A stretch of 64,000 bases of DNA from Aeromonas diversa CDC 2478-85 (GTDB lineage: Bacteria; Pseudomonadota; Gammaproteobacteria; Enterobacterales; Aeromonadaceae): the NCBI RefSeq assembly GCF_000819805.1, contig NZ_CDCE01000034.1:233470-297469 (forward strand). The letters are read 5' to 3'. Below the pieces are notes generated by a model. The model saw only the letters and a program-made list of their open reading frames with translations. It was not told where the DNA came from and did not search any database. The position numbers and the translations under genes were made by a program. Positions 17,761-28,800 of the stretch are shown piece by piece (within the stretch, counting starts at the first letter, position 1; each line of letters begins with the position of its first letter).

Positions 17761-18849
17761 TCAGCGCAGCTGCGGGGTGCCGGTGTGCACCCCGAGATTC
17801 TGTGCCCGGTGGCGCAGCAGATGATCCATCAGCACCAAGGCCAGCATGGCCTCGGCGATGGGCACGGCGCGAATGCCGACGCACGGGTCGTGGCGGCCAC
17901 GGGTGATCATCTCTGTCGCCTCTCCGTCGGTGGTGATGGTCTTGCCCGGCACAGTGATGCTGGAGGTAGGCTTGAGCGCCATGCTCACCACTATCTCCTG
18001 CCCCGAGGAGATGCCACCCAGAACGCCACCGGCGTGGTTGCTGGCAAAGCCTTGCGGCCCCATCTCGTCGCGATGCTGGGATCCTTTCTGCTCCACCACC
18101 GCGAAGCCGTCACCGATCTCGACCCCCTTGACCGCATTGATCCCCATCATGGCGTGGGCGATGTCCGCATCGAGGCGATCGAATACCGGCTCACCGAGCC
18201 CCACCGGGACGTTGCGGGCCACCACCTGCACCTTGGCGCCTATGCTGTCCCCCTCTTTCTTGAGCGCTCGCATAAACTCGTCAAGCGCGTCGAGCTTGCC
18301 CGCGTCGGGGAAGAAGAAGGGGTTCTGCTCGATTTGCGCCGCATCGAAGGCCTCGGCCTTGATGGGGCCGAGCTGAGAGAGATAACCGACGATCTCGATG
18401 CCGTGCACCTGTGCCAGGTACTTCTTGGCGATGGCGCCGGCCGCGACCCGCATGGCGGTCTCACGGGCCGAGGAGCGACCGCCGCCGCGATAATCGCGCA
18501 GACCGTACTTCTGGTGATAGGTGTAATCGGCGTGGCCCGGGCGGAACAAGTCCTTGATATCGGAGTAGTCCTTGGAACGCTGATCGGTGTTCTCGATAAG
18601 CAGCCCGATGGAGGTGCCCGTGGTCTTGCCCTCGAACACACCGGAGAGGATCTTCACCTCATCCGGCTCACGGCGCTGCGTGGTGTAGCGCGAGGTGCCA
18701 GGCTTGCGCCGGTCGAGATCGCGCTGCAAATCAGCCTCGGTGATCTCGAGCCCCGGCGGACAGCCGTCGACGATGGCGCCGAGCGCCATGCCGTGGCTCT
18801 CGCCGAAGGTAGTCACGCGAAAGAGCTGGCCAATGGTGTTCCCTGCCAT
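17761..18849 (-). CDS. aroC: Chorismate synthase
   Basis: A 362-residue enzyme that makes chorismate from EPSP using reduced FMN, the last shikimate step. Signatures are [10 protein letters not shown] at 17-26, [12 protein letters not shown] near 48-56, the [12 protein letters not shown] motif near 121-132 and R-H-D-P-C-V near the C terminus. AAGGA precedes the ATG. It follows prmB by 12 bp in the same direction, as in E. coli, so the pair is probably one transcript. With aroG and aroA it gives three shikimate genes in this window. Confidence 0.96.
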   Translation of the reverse strand: MAGNTIGQLFRVTTFGESHGMALGAIVDGCPPGLEITEADLQRDLDRRKPGTSRYTTQRREPDEVKILSGVFEGKTTGTSIGLLIENTDQRSKDYSDIKDLFRPGHADYTYHQKYGLRDYRGGGRSSARETAMRVAAGAIAKKYLAQVHGIEIVGYLSQLGPIKAEAFDAAQIEQNPFFFPDAGKLDALDEFMRALKKEGDSIGAKVQVVARNVPVGLGEPVFDRLDADIAHAMMGINAVKGVEIGDGFAVVEQKGSQHRDEMGPQGFASNHAGGVLGGISSGQEIVVSMALKPTSSITVPGKTITTDGEATEMITRGRHDPCVGIRAVPIAEAMLALVLMDHLLRHRAQNLGVHTGTPQLR

Positions 18850-18861
18850 GATGCGTCCTTA

Positions 18862-19797
18862 TTAGCTCTTGTAGATGGCGAAATGTTCCTGATACTGCAC
18901 CAGCTCGGCGCGAGTCATGGCGAAGACGCCGTGGCCACCGTTCTCGAACTCCACCCAAGTGAAGGGGATCTCGGGGAACTGGGCTTCCAGGTGCACCATG
19001 CTGTTACCCACCTCGACGATCAGCATGCCGTCGTCGGTCAGGAAATCGGCCGCATTGGCGAGGATGCGTTTGGTGAGCTTGAGCCCGTCGGAGCCCGAGG
19101 CGAGCGCCAGTTCCGGCTCGTGGCGGAACTCGTCCGGCAGATCCGACATGTCTTCGGCATCCACGTAGGGCGGGTTGGAGACGATGATGTCGTATTTGTC
19201 GCCCAGCGGCAGATCGCGGAACAGATCGGAGCGAATGGGGATCACCTGCTGCTCGAGGCCGTGATCGGCGATGTTGCGCTCGGCCACGTTGAGGGCATCG
19301 ACGCTGATGTCGATGGCGTCCACTTCGGCATCCGGGAACTCATGCGCCATGACGATGGCGATGCAACCCGAGCCGGTGCAGAGATCCATGATCCGGGTCG
19401 GCTCATGCTTGAGGAAGGGGGCGAAGCGGTTGGCGATGAGCTCGGCAATGGGTGAACGAGGTACCAGTACCCGCTCGTCCACATAGAACTCCCAACCCGC
19501 ATACCAGGCCTTGTTGGTCAGATAAGCGGCCGGCAGGCGCTCTTGCACCCGGCGGATGATGAGCTCGGCCACCCGGTGACGCTCACTGGTGGTGAGTCGG
19601 GAGTGACGCATCTCGGGGTCGACGTCCGGCGGCAGGTGCAGGGCGGGCAGTACCAGTTGCACGGCTTCATCCCAGGCATTGTCGGTACCGTGGCCATAAA
19701 AGATACCGGCGTCGTTGAAACGACTCATGGCCCAGCGCAACATGTCCTGGATGGTGTGCATCTCGGCAACCACCTCGTCGATAAAGATCTTGTCCAA
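18862..19797 (-). CDS. prmB: Ribosomal protein L3 glutamine N5-methyltransferase
   Basis: A 311-residue SAM-dependent methyltransferase that modifies a glutamine of ribosomal protein L3. [10 protein letters not shown] binds SAM and S-N-P-P-Y-V-D is the catalytic NPPY loop. I choose the TTG at 19797 because GGAGG lies 5 nt upstream and the N terminus then reads M-D-K-I-F-I-D-E, matching E. coli PrmB. The frame stays open to 19848, but that extension carries the SD itself. Divergent from smrB, as in enterobacteria, and followed by aroC. Confidence 0.93.
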   Translation of the reverse strand: MDKIFIDEVVAEMHTIQDMLRWAMSRFNDAGIFYGHGTDNAWDEAVQLVLPALHLPPDVDPEMRHSRLTTSERHRVAELIIRRVQERLPAAYLTNKAWYAGWEFYVDERVLVPRSPIAELIANRFAPFLKHEPTRIMDLCTGSGCIAIVMAHEFPDAEVDAIDISVDALNVAERNIADHGLEQQVIPIRSDLFRDLPLGDKYDIIVSNPPYVDAEDMSDLPDEFRHEPELALASGSDGLKLTKRILANAADFLTDDGMLIVEVGNSMVHLEAQFPEIPFTWVEFENGGHGVFAMTRAELVQYQEHFAIYKS

Positions 19798-19863
19798 AAC
19801 CACCTCCAAGTCGAGTAATATCCGGCCCAGATTGTTAACCAGAGCCAACAGACGAGCACACTA

Positions 19864-20388
19864 ATGAAGAAGACGCCGCCGCTAACCGACGATGAACGCC
19901 AGTTGTTTCGCGATGCGGTCAAGGGTACCCGTCAAATCAGGCAAGATACCATAAGTGCCGACTTCAAGCCGGTCAAGCAGAAACGCCAGCTGCGTCTCGA
20001 GCGCGAAAACCTTGGGCTTGAGCACCATTTCAGCGACGAATTTCACCCCCATCTCGAGAGCGACGGTCCCATGCGCTATGTGCGGGCCGACGTCTCCAGG
20101 TTCGAGCTCAAGAAGCTGCGCCGCGGCGATTATCCGCCGGAGATCCTGCTGGACGTGCACGGCATGAGCCAGACCCAGGCCAAGGCGGAACTCTCGGCGC
20201 TGCTGTCGGCCTGCGAGCGCGACAACCTGCACGTGGCCTGCGTGATGCATGGCATCGGCAAGCACATCCTCAAACAGCGCATCCCGGCCTGGCTGGCCCA
20301 GCACCCCAGGGTGCGCGCCTTCCATCAGGCGTCGCGGGAATGGGGTGGCGACAGCGCCCTCCTGGTGTTGCTCGACGTGGAGGAGTGA
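19864..20388 (+). CDS. smrB: Smr-domain endonuclease SmrB
   Basis: A 174-residue protein matching SmrB (YfcN), which cleaves mRNA between collided ribosomes so that they can be rescued. The conserved N-terminal segment and H-F-S-D-E-F near 57-62 resemble the E. coli protein. The Smr domain has L-D-V-H-G-M near 96-101 and the H-G-I-G-K-H-I-L-K loop near 130-138. The ATG is 67 bp from the divergent prmB TTG, so both share a control region. Cytoplasmic, ribosome-associated. Confidence 0.93.
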   Translation: MKKTPPLTDDERQLFRDAVKGTRQIRQDTISADFKPVKQKRQLRLERENLGLEHHFSDEFHPHLESDGPMRYVRADVSRFELKKLRRGDYPPEILLDVHGMSQTQAKAELSALLSACERDNLHVACVMHGIGKHILKQRIPAWLAQHPRVRAFHQASREWGGDSALLVLLDVEE

Positions 20389-20449
20389 ACACGGCGACAA
20401 GGGCATCGACCTCTCTATACTGGGATCATCGTAACAGAGGGAGAGCGCC

Positions 20450-21733
20450 ATGTTTGCACAGGGGGCCCACGGTGAGATCAAGTCATCACTCGACGCCATA
20501 GGGACCGCTGTCGCCCTGTTTGCGCTCGACAGTCAGGGCAAGTTCTTGCTGGTCTCGGCCAACGACACCTTTATCCAGGAGTTCGATGTCGATGTGACGC
20601 GATCGCTGGGGCAACCCTTGAGCCATCTCTTTCCCCGCTACATGCTGCCGCAGATGGAGGCACCCATGCAGGAGTGCGTGGATCAGCAGCTCGGACTCGA
20701 GAGCGAAGTGGCCATCGATCACATGGCACGCACCCACTGGTGGCGCCTCATTATCTCCCCCATCATCCCGCCTCAGGGTCGCATCGAGCGGGTGCTGGTG
20801 ACCGCCATCGACATCACCAGCAAGAAACAGCTCGAAGAGGCCTTGATCATGAGCCGTCAGCGGTTCGAGGCCGTCGTCAACTCGGCCTATGACGGCATTC
20901 TCAGCGTCAACAATGAGACCCGCATCGAGCTTATCAACACGGCGGCCTGCGAGATGTTTGGCGTGGGGCAGGAGGTGATCGGCAAACGCCTCGACGCCCT
21001 GATGCCCCAGCGCTTTCGCAGCCACCACGACACCTACTTTCACGCCTTCAGCAACTCCCCCATCAACTCCCGTCCCATGCATGCCCGTGCCTCTGTGGTG
21101 GGGCTGCGCCGGGATGGCAGCGAATTCCCCCTCGAAGTGACCATCGCCAAGATCAATCTGGGTCATACCACAGAGATGACGGCCATCATGCGCGACATCT
21201 CGGAGCGGGCCAAGCTGGTCGAAGAGCTAAAAGTCGCGGCGACCACGGATCCGCTGACCGGGGTCGTCAATCGCCGCCGCTTTAACGAGCAGGTCAACAT
21301 GGAGATCAATCGAGCGCAGCGCTTCAAACACCCGCTCTCACTGCTGCTGCTCGATATCGATCATTTCAAGCTCATCAACGACACCCATGGTCATCTGCTG
21401 GGCGATCAGGCGCTCATCAGCCTGGTGGCCAGACTCAAGGAACAGCTAAGGGAGGTTGATCTGCTGGGACGCTGGGGAGGCGAGGAGTTCATCATTCTGC
21501 TCCCCGAGACACCCCAGGAGTTGGCCATGGCCACCGCCGAGCGCCTGCGAATCGCCGTGGAGTCGAGACCGCACACCTTGAGCGCCGAGCTGGCCATCCC
21601 CATGACCATCAGCGTCGGGGTGAGCGGCTATCAGGATCAGGGCGACAGCGCCGACAAGATGCTGACTCGGGCCGACACCGCGCTCTATATGGCCAAGCGA
21701 CAGGGTCGCAATCGCAGTCAAGAGGCACAATAA
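20450..21733 (+). CDS. Diguanylate cyclase with two PAS domains
   Basis: A 427-residue c-di-GMP synthase. Residues 10-125 look like a PAS fold (A-V-A-L-F-A-L-D-S-Q-G-K-F), and 134-255 a second PAS domain ending in M-R-D-I-S-E-R. The GGDEF domain runs from about 262 (T-D-P-L-T-G-V-V-N-R-R-R-F), with the active site G-G-E-E-F at 343-347. The inhibitory I-site R-E-V-D at 334-337, five residues ahead, means product feedback is likely. There are no membrane segments, so it is a cytoplasmic sensor of unknown signal. AGAGGGAGA lies before the ATG. Confidence 0.92.
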   Translation: MFAQGAHGEIKSSLDAIGTAVALFALDSQGKFLLVSANDTFIQEFDVDVTRSLGQPLSHLFPRYMLPQMEAPMQECVDQQLGLESEVAIDHMARTHWWRLIISPIIPPQGRIERVLVTAIDITSKKQLEEALIMSRQRFEAVVNSAYDGILSVNNETRIELINTAACEMFGVGQEVIGKRLDALMPQRFRSHHDTYFHAFSNSPINSRPMHARASVVGLRRDGSEFPLEVTIAKINLGHTTEMTAIMRDISERAKLVEELKVAATTDPLTGVVNRRRFNEQVNMEINRAQRFKHPLSLLLLDIDHFKLINDTHGHLLGDQALISLVARLKEQLREVDLLGRWGGEEFIILLPETPQELAMATAERLRIAVESRPHTLSAELAIPMTISVGVSGYQDQGDSADKMLTRADTALYMAKRQGRNRSQEAQ

Positions 21734-21737
21734 CGCG

Positions 21738-22220
21738 TCACACCTTACGACCTGCGGCCGGCTCGTCGATATCGGCCATGTTGACCAGATTCCAGGGCAG
21801 GCCGGTGTGGCGAAACAGCCGCTGCTGCTTGTCGGGGTAGTCGCACACGTCGCTCGCCAGGCGAGCGCCCATCACCAGACAGCGCAGCACCCCCTCCCCG
21901 CAGTTGCGCAGGTTGTGGCCCAGCCCCCCGGCGCGGTAACCGATGAAGTCCCCCGCCGACACCCGCACCGTCTCATCGCCGATGCGCGCCTCGGCCTCCC
22001 CCTCGAGGATGAAGACCGCCTCGTCTTCCATGTGGTGGCGGTGAAACTCCGAGGTGAGCGCACCGGGGGCGAGCTCAACCAGGTGGATCCCAAGGGTTGT
22101 CAAGCCTGTCATGTCCCCCAGAGACTTGTTCACCCGCTTGGCCTCGGGGTTGAGGAAATGGGTCTTGCGGATCCCCTCGAGGCGTGCCAAATCGCTGCCG
22201 GTTATCAGATATCGTTCCAT
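21738..22220 (-). CDS. Cupin-domain protein
   Basis: A 160-residue single-domain cupin. Motif 1 reads S-E-F-H-R-H-H-M-E-D-E-A-V-F-I-L-E-G-E and motif 2 D-F-I-G-Y-R-A-G-G-L-G-H-N-L-R-N; the histidines and glutamate form the expected metal site. The start at 22220 has GGGAGGG upstream; the frame continues 21 codons further without a good start. The function is not known; similar proteins are annotated as sugar- or small-molecule-binding cupins. It is convergent with the cyclase gene, with only 4 bp between stops. Confidence 0.8.
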   Translation of the reverse strand: MERYLITGSDLARLEGIRKTHFLNPEAKRVNKSLGDMTGLTTLGIHLVELAPGALTSEFHRHHMEDEAVFILEGEAEARIGDETVRVSAGDFIGYRAGGLGHNLRNCGEGVLRCLVMGARLASDVCDYPDKQQRLFRHTGLPWNLVNMADIDEPAAGRKV

Positions 22221-22284
22221 CTTCTCGCCCTCCCTGTGTCTCTCCCTGAGTATATCCAGCCCGACAGGCGATGAGGACCGCAAT

Positions 22285-22309
22285 AAAAAGGCCGGTCAGT
22301 GACCGGCCC
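22285..22309 (-). terminator. Prolyl oligopeptidase terminator
   Basis: GGCCGGTCA and TGACCGGCC pair around a minimal loop, followed on the minus strand by five T. It starts 5 bp after the peptidase stop. Confidence 0.85.
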
Positions 22310-22313
22310 TGGT

Positions 22314-24464
22314 TTACTCTGTCGCGAGCGTCTTCACGCCCATGTTCCAGAGGATGAAGCTCTGCACGTCGGCAGCCTGATCCACCAGCATAGACACCGG
22401 CATACCGGCGCCGTGGCCGGCATTGACGTCGATGCGGATGAGCTGGGGCGATGCGCCGCCATCCTTGGCCTGCAGCTCGGCGGCAAACTTGAACGAGTGC
22501 GCCGGCACCACCCGATCGTCGTGATCGGCGGTGGTAATGAGTGTGGCCGGATGGTTCACCCCGGTGCGCACGTTGTGCAGGGGCGAGTAGCCCTTGAGGT
22601 AGGCAAACATCTCGGGGCTCTGCTCGGCGGTGCCATAGTCATAGGCCCAGCCGGCACCGGCGGTGAAGGTGTGGTAGCGCAGCATGTCGAGCACCCCGAC
22701 CGCCGGCACCGCTACCCGGAACAAGTCCGGGCGCTGGGTCAGGGCCGCCCCCACCAGCAGGCCACCGTTAGAGCCGCCGCGAATGGCCAGGGTGTCGGGT
22801 GTGGCATACCCCTCGGCGATCAGGGTCTCGGCCGCGGCGATGAAATCGTCGAACACGTTTTGCTTGCGGGTCTGGATCCCGCCCTCGTGCCAGGCCTTGC
22901 CGTACTCCCCACCGCCGCGCAGATTGGCCACCGCATAGACACCCCCCATCTCCATCCAGACCGCAATGGCGACACTGAAGGCGGGGGTGAGGCTGACGTT
23001 GAAACCGCCATAGCCGTAGAGAATGGCCGGCGCCTTGCCATCGAGTTTGAGCCCCTTGCGATGGCTGACGATCATGGGCACCCGGGTGCCGTCTTTCGAG
23101 CGATAGAACACCTGCTCTGAGACATAGTCATCAGGGCTGAAACGGGTCTTGGGGCGGCTATGCAGCATCGACTCACCACTGGAGGGATCGAAGCGATAGA
23201 CGCTGGAGGGGGTCACCATGTTGGTGAAGCTGTAATAGAGCGCAGTCTCACCCCGCTTGCCCTCGAATCCGCTGACGGTGCCGAGCCCCGGCAGGCTCAC
23301 CTCGCGTACCCGCTTGCCCTGATAGTCATATTGCTCGACCCGAGCCACCGCATCGCGCAGGTAGTGGGCGAAGAGGTAACCACCGCCAGTGGTGACGCTC
23401 AGCACCTCGCCGCGCTCAGGGATGAGATCGCGCCACGCCGCAGGCGACGGGTTGCTCGCCTCGGCCACCACCAGGCGGTAGTTGGGGGCATTGAGGTTGG
23501 TAAGCAGGAACAGGCGCTCGCCGTCGCTGCCCACCAGGTGGGTGTCGGCCTCCAGGCTCGCCTGTATCGTCACCAGCGGCGCGTCGGGACGATGGAGAGA
23601 GCGTAGATAGAGCCGGTTACCCGAGGTCGCCTCGGCCGCCGAGATCAGCAGGTAGCGATCGTCTTCGGTCACCTGGGCCCCGACGTAGCGGTGCTTCTCG
23701 CCGGGGGCGGCGCCGAAGATCACGGCGTCGTCGCGCTGAGGGGTACCAAGGCGGTGGAAGTAGAGCTTGTGTTGGTCGGTCTTGGCCGAAAGCGCGCTGC
23801 CACCGGGCTTGTCATAACTCGAATAGAAGAAGCCTTCGTTACCGAGCCAGCTGATGGCGCTGAACTTGACGTCGGTCAGCGGCGCATCGACCGGCGCCTT
23901 GGTGCGGGTGTCGATGATCTGCACGGTACGCCAGTCGCTGCCACCGGCCGAAACCGAATAGGCGAGCAAACGACCGTCGCGGGAGAAACCGAGCTCGCCA
24001 AGCGAACTGGTGCCGTCCTGACTGAAGTCGTTGGGGTCGAGGAATAGCTCCTCCCCCTGCGCGCCCTGCCGATAGAGCACGGACTGGTTCTGCAGCCCGT
24101 CGTTTTTAAAGAGATAACTCACCCCCCCTTCGGTGAAGGGCGCCCCCTCGCGGGGGAAGTTCCAGGCACTGGCCAGGCGCTCGCGCAGGGCTGCCCGGTA
24201 GGGGATCTGGTCGAGATAATCGAAGGTCACGGCGTTTTGCGCCGTCACCCAGGCGGCGGTCTCGGGGCTGCGATCATCCTCGAGCCAGCGGTAAGGGTCG
24301 GCCACCTGGGTGCCAAAATAGGTATCGACCACCTCCCCTTGACGGGTGGCGGGATAGGTCACGTGATTCATGGGTCTTCCTGACAGAGTGGATGAAGCCT
24401 CCCGCTCCTGCCCGGCGCAGGCCGACAGGAGTGACAAGGAGGCGGCGCAGACGAGTCGTCGCAT
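22314..24464 (-). CDS. Prolyl oligopeptidase (S9A), predicted lipoprotein
   Basis: A 716-residue serine peptidase that cleaves after proline in short peptides. The N-terminal ~440 residues are the beta-propeller gate, with D-P-Y-R-W-L-E-D-D near 56-64. The hydrolase domain has G-G-S-N-G-G around Ser565, D-H-D-D-R-V-V-P with the Asp near 649-650 and G-H-G-A-G with His684. The sequence opens [16 protein letters not shown], a lipoprotein signal with lipobox L-S-A-C (Cys16). That implies a periplasmic, membrane-anchored enzyme. An internal Met near 33 starts a conventional family N terminus and could give a cytoplasmic form. No strong ribosome binding site is seen before 24464. Confidence 0.9.
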   Translation of the reverse strand: MRRLVCAASLSLLSACAGQEREASSTLSGRPMNHVTYPATRQGEVVDTYFGTQVADPYRWLEDDRSPETAAWVTAQNAVTFDYLDQIPYRAALRERLASAWNFPREGAPFTEGGVSYLFKNDGLQNQSVLYRQGAQGEELFLDPNDFSQDGTSSLGELGFSRDGRLLAYSVSAGGSDWRTVQIIDTRTKAPVDAPLTDVKFSAISWLGNEGFFYSSYDKPGGSALSAKTDQHKLYFHRLGTPQRDDAVIFGAAPGEKHRYVGAQVTEDDRYLLISAAEATSGNRLYLRSLHRPDAPLVTIQASLEADTHLVGSDGERLFLLTNLNAPNYRLVVAEASNPSPAAWRDLIPERGEVLSVTTGGGYLFAHYLRDAVARVEQYDYQGKRVREVSLPGLGTVSGFEGKRGETALYYSFTNMVTPSSVYRFDPSSGESMLHSRPKTRFSPDDYVSEQVFYRSKDGTRVPMIVSHRKGLKLDGKAPAILYGYGGFNVSLTPAFSVAIAVWMEMGGVYAVANLRGGGEYGKAWHEGGIQTRKQNVFDDFIAAAETLIAEGYATPDTLAIRGGSNGGLLVGAALTQRPDLFRVAVPAVGVLDMLRYHTFTAGAGWAYDYGTAEQSPEMFAYLKGYSPLHNVRTGVNHPATLITTADHDDRVVPAHSFKFAAELQAKDGGASPQLIRIDVNAGHGAGMPVSMLVDQAADVQSFILWNMGVKTLATE

Positions 24465-24557
24465 AGGCTGGCTCTTGTTGTTGTTCGTTGCTTCCCTTCA
24501 AGGGCCTTCGAGCCTAACAAATGGCGCGCCCCAGGCCAACTCCCAGCTTGGGGCGAC

Positions 24558-25757
24558 TTAGCGGCGCACGGCGCGGATCAGGATGTTGCGCGGCGTCAAG
24601 GGACGATCGCAAAACTCGCCGATCTCGACTCCATATCCCTCCTCTTCCAGACGCAGGGCACGGTCCAGTACCAGCCACATCTCCAGAGGACGACGAAATA
24701 GGTGGCGCACCAGCTCCATACGAAGGACCAGCGCGGCCCGCGCCTGTCCCACGGAGAGCCAGTGCGCCTCGTCGATCCGATCCGGCAGTGTCACGCCGCG
24801 TAGCCCCGCCGCCCAACGGCAAAAATCGCTGAAGCTGCCGTTAAAGAGGCTCTTTTGGGTATTGGGTACCGGCAGATAGGCATCGACGGCACGGACCGCA
24901 CGTTGCAGGCTGTCAAAGCCCAGACGCCACACCACCTCCTGCTCGCGCAGGCGCCGTACCCGGGCGCCGGCGGTCACCGTCTCTTGCAAAGGCAGGCGCA
25001 GATCCGATTTACCCAGACGCAGGGCGCTCTCTCGCCCCGCCCGACTGAGCGGCCGATAGTGCTCGCCGCGGATCAGATGATAACAGCAAGGGGAAAGGGT
25101 CACCCCGTGCGCCCCCCGCCTGGCCACCTGCTCGATCAGCGTGGTGTGCAACTCGCCGCAAGCATGCAGGGCCAGGGCGTGATGCGCTGGCGTGATGAGG
25201 TCGGCCGCCGGCGCCGTGAAGGCATCCCCCTGCACGAAGCGCTGATGGGCGCCGTCTCGCTCGGCGAGCAGTCGCCCCTCCTCACACAGGGCGGTCTGCC
25301 ACTCCAGGCTGGTGACCGATTGGTGTCGGGTGAGCGAGACCAGACGCCCCAGGTGCCCTTTGCCGGCACACCACTCGAGCCAGGGGCCCTCGTGCTGTGG
25401 CAATGCGCCGGTGAAGGCGAGGATCTGGGACCACTTGCGCCCCGGCGTATGGCGCGCCAGGAAGGCGTCCACCTCGGGGGGCTCCCCCCTCAGAGGGGGC
25501 AGGACGGCCAGGGCATGCAGCTCGTGCCCCTGGGGGATCCAAGGGGAGAGAAAATCGCACAGGGCGGCGCCGTCCCCATCCAGACGCAGCACCTCTTCAT
25601 CATCCATGGCCAGCAGGGCCTCCGCCAGCGCAGGCGCCTCATCGGCAAAGCAGAGGCGCGTGTGATGATAGGGCTGAGTCTGCCACCAGGGGGCGGTGGC
25701 GGTAAGCAGGGCGTCGAGACGCGCAAAACGTTGGGCGAGCAAGGGGCAGGTCCACAT
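24558..25757 (-). CDS. SAM-dependent methyltransferase (Methyltransf_32-like)
   Basis: A protein of about 399 residues with a SAM-binding segment W-L-E-W-C-A-G-K-G-H-L-G-R, then T-S-L-E-W and A-L-H-A-C-G-E-L-H-T. These are followed by L-S-P-C-C-Y-H, a layout found in the methyltransferase domain of GSTCD-like proteins. The target is unknown. I take the ATG at 25757; the frame also has an ATG at 25802, but that is only 12 bp from the T-run of the nuclease terminator, leaving no room for a promoter. Neither start has a clear SD. Confidence 0.7.
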   Translation of the reverse strand: MWTCPLLAQRFARLDALLTATAPWWQTQPYHHTRLCFADEAPALAEALLAMDDEEVLRLDGDGAALCDFLSPWIPQGHELHALAVLPPLRGEPPEVDAFLARHTPGRKWSQILAFTGALPQHEGPWLEWCAGKGHLGRLVSLTRHQSVTSLEWQTALCEEGRLLAERDGAHQRFVQGDAFTAPAADLITPAHHALALHACGELHTTLIEQVARRGAHGVTLSPCCYHLIRGEHYRPLSRAGRESALRLGKSDLRLPLQETVTAGARVRRLREQEVVWRLGFDSLQRAVRAVDAYLPVPNTQKSLFNGSFSDFCRWAAGLRGVTLPDRIDEAHWLSVGQARAALVLRMELVRHLFRRPLEMWLVLDRALRLEEEGYGVEIGEFCDRPLTPRNILIRAVRR

Positions 25758-25813
25758 CAGATAAAATCGCGGCCATTCTAGCGATCGGCCATCAAAAAGC
25801 ATCCGGGCAGCAT

Positions 25814-25838
25814 AAAAAAAGGGGCGCCGCGGCGCCCC
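25814..25838 (-). terminator. Nuclease gene terminator
   Basis: GGGGCGCC and GGCGCCCC form an 8-bp stem with a 2-nt centre, followed on the minus strand by seven T, 15 bp after the nuclease stop. Confidence 0.85.
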
Positions 25839-25853
25839 ATAATCATGGTGCTA

Positions 25854-28800
25854 TCAGAAGGGCCACCAGGATTTGTCGTTATCTTCGATGGTGACACGGG
25901 TGGCGGCAGGGCTGCCGGCCTTGGCGCCACGCACCTGGGCGAGCCTGGCGGTGAAGGTCTCGGCCTTCTCGACAAACCAGTCGTCGACCACCAGCACCCG
26001 CACCGACTTGACGCCACCCTCACCCGGGGCCCAGCGCACCGTGCTGCTGCCCCAGGGCAGGTAGTCGAGCAGCCAGCTGGCCGAGCCCGAGGCAAAGCTG
26101 ACGCTGGCCTGGGCGCTCTGGGAGAGATCGCCGCTGCGCACCAGGGGGATCTCGACGAACCACAGCCCCTCGCGAGTCGTCAGTTCACTCGCCCCCATCT
26201 GGATGCTGGCCGGCGCGGCCACATCGCTCAGGGTGGCGCGGGTCACTCTGGTCTCGCCCAGCACGGCGCCGCTGGCGTCGGTGAGCTCGACCGTGAAGGT
26301 CTCGTCCCCTTCGTTCAGGGCATCCGGCTTGGTCGGCACCACCAGTGTCTTGCCGCCGCTCTCCCCGTCAGCCCAGCTGAGGGTGCCGCTGGCCAGCGCC
26401 AGATCCTCGGCCCCTGCCGTGCCCGGCACCACGCGCCAGCTGACGCTGGCCTCGCCGAAGCTGCCGTCACGACGGGTCACGCCGAGGGTCAGGCTCTCCC
26501 CTTCCTTCACCAAGGCATCCTCCTGATCCAGGCTCAGGGTGCCGCGCGGCGGCTCGGGATAGGTGATGGCGATAAGCAGGGGATCGTGATCCGAGGCGCT
26601 GAACGGATTGTCGGACTTGGCCAGCTTGCCGCTGTACTTGACGCCGTACTCGAACAGGTTGCTCTCGGTCGAGTTGATGTGCCAATCCTCGACCCCGATC
26701 ACCTTGGCGGCGAGCCCGGGACTGGCCAGGGCGTGATCCAGGTTGCCGAGCTCCCCTTCATAGCTGTAGGAGAAGGTGTCGCTGCCGTGGAAGCGGGTGT
26801 TGAGGTTGACCAGGCCGGCCCCCAGGCCGATGGCCTCACCCTGCACCTGATAGTCGACACCGGCCAGGCGGGTGTGGGAGGCGGTGACCACGGGACGCGG
26901 CGTGTTGGCCGGATCGTAGTCGGTCAGGGCGCGGATGGGATCTTCCATGCCATAGGCGTTCATGTCGCCGATGAGCAGCACATCGCCGCCTTCGCCCTTG
27001 AGGCGCTCACCCAGCACCCGGGCCGCCGAGACGCGCAGGGCGTTGCAGTGCCCCTGCTGATCCAGGGGATCGGCGCTGGCGTAGTCCGGGTAGTCCTCGA
27101 AGCAGGCCGAGCCCTTGGACTTGAGGTGGTTGACCACCAGGGTGAGCGGCACATCCCCCTTGGGCGAGGTGAAGCGTTGCAACAAGGACTCGCGCATCCC
27201 CTGCTTGATGTTCACCGTCTTGCCGCTGGCGTCCACCGCCTCGGCCACCTGCAGCGGCATCTCGATAAGCTCGGCACCGCCCGAGAGCGACACCCGGGCC
27301 GGTCGATAGAGCAGCCCCACCGTGATGGCATCGCCGCCGATGGGCTGACCGTCGGGGGAGCTGACGAAGCGGTACTGCTCGTCGCCCGGCAGACCGGCGT
27401 TGAGGGCATCGACCAGATTGGCGATGGCGGAGTTGGGGCCGTAGCCGTTGTTCTCGATCTCCATCAGCCCCACCACGTCCGCGTTGAGGCGGGTGATGGC
27501 GTTGACGATCTTGGTGCGCTGCAACTCGAACTCGGACAGTGTCAGGGCACCACGGTTGTCACCGGTCGGGTTGGCGTCGCCGCCGACCACGGTCGTGAAG
27601 AAGTTGAGCACGTTGAAGCTCGCCACCCGCAGATCGCCGGCCTGGGCCAGCTCGGGGGTCTCCACCCGATCCCAGCCGGTATGATCCACCTGACTCGATG
27701 TGATGGTGTTGTCCGCCACCAGACGGAACAGGTTATAGGAGAAACCCAGCGCCCCCTCGAGGCCGCTCAGCTTGTCGCCGACGCGCAGATAGCCGGTTTC
27801 GGGGTGAAAGCCCGGATACCAGGGCAGCACGCCGTCCGGTGCCTTGGCGTCGGTCTCCACCACCAGCTGGTTGGCGAGGTTGCGCGCCTGCCAGTCGCTG
27901 GCTTGCTGGCTCATGGCCGGGAACTTCTGGGTCGACTTGATGAGCGGCGCCCCGTAGGCGAGTGCCAGGTTGTTGCGCTTGCCGTCGTAGTCAAAACCGA
28001 AGTTGCGGGTCACCACCAGGTTGCTCTCGGGCATCAGGCGCACCCTCATCCCCTCGTGGCGCTCGAGCAGTGCGGCGAGGGTCTCGCCCGGCTCGGCGAC
28101 AAGGGGAGTGGCTGCAATCGGGGTGGCCGGGGTGGGGCTCACCGCCCACTGGTCGGCGCCGAGCTGGGTCTGGTTGAAGTACTCCTTGACCTTGCCCGAG
28201 ACACACACCTCGGCCCCCACCTTGATGGCCGGGTCGCTCTTGGTGGTGTAGACGAAGATCCCGTCCGAGGTGGCCGGGTCACCGTCCCCTTGCGCATCTT
28301 GCAGGAAGAAGCCCTTGTAGAGGCCACCCACCACCTGGGTCACCACGCCGCGGGTGGCGGTGGTGCCATCGGCTTCAAACTTGCCGGCCGGCACCAGGGG
28401 GCTGGTCACGCCACTGCCCTGAATGGCCGGGATCGGGGTGAGGTTGTCCACCGGGCAGACGAAGGTGACTGGGGGGGGCACGTCGGAGCAGGCCCCCTCC
28501 CCGCCGCAACCGAGGCCGCTGGCGTCATCCTTGGGGTAGGCCACAAACTCGGCGGCCGGATCGAAGGAGGCGGCGGCATCTACCCGCCCCTGGTTCACCG
28601 TAGCCTTGCGGCGCAGGGTCTGATCGAGGGTGCTGACACTGCCCGACACCCAGGCTGTGCCCGGATCCACGCCGACCTGACCGACGCTGTCGGCCACCTC
28701 GCTGCCATGCCACAGCACCAGGGCATCATCCCCGTTGAAGGTCAGGGCGTTACTCTTGACACCGGCCTTGGCCAGGATCTCGGCATTGGAGCTACCGTGC

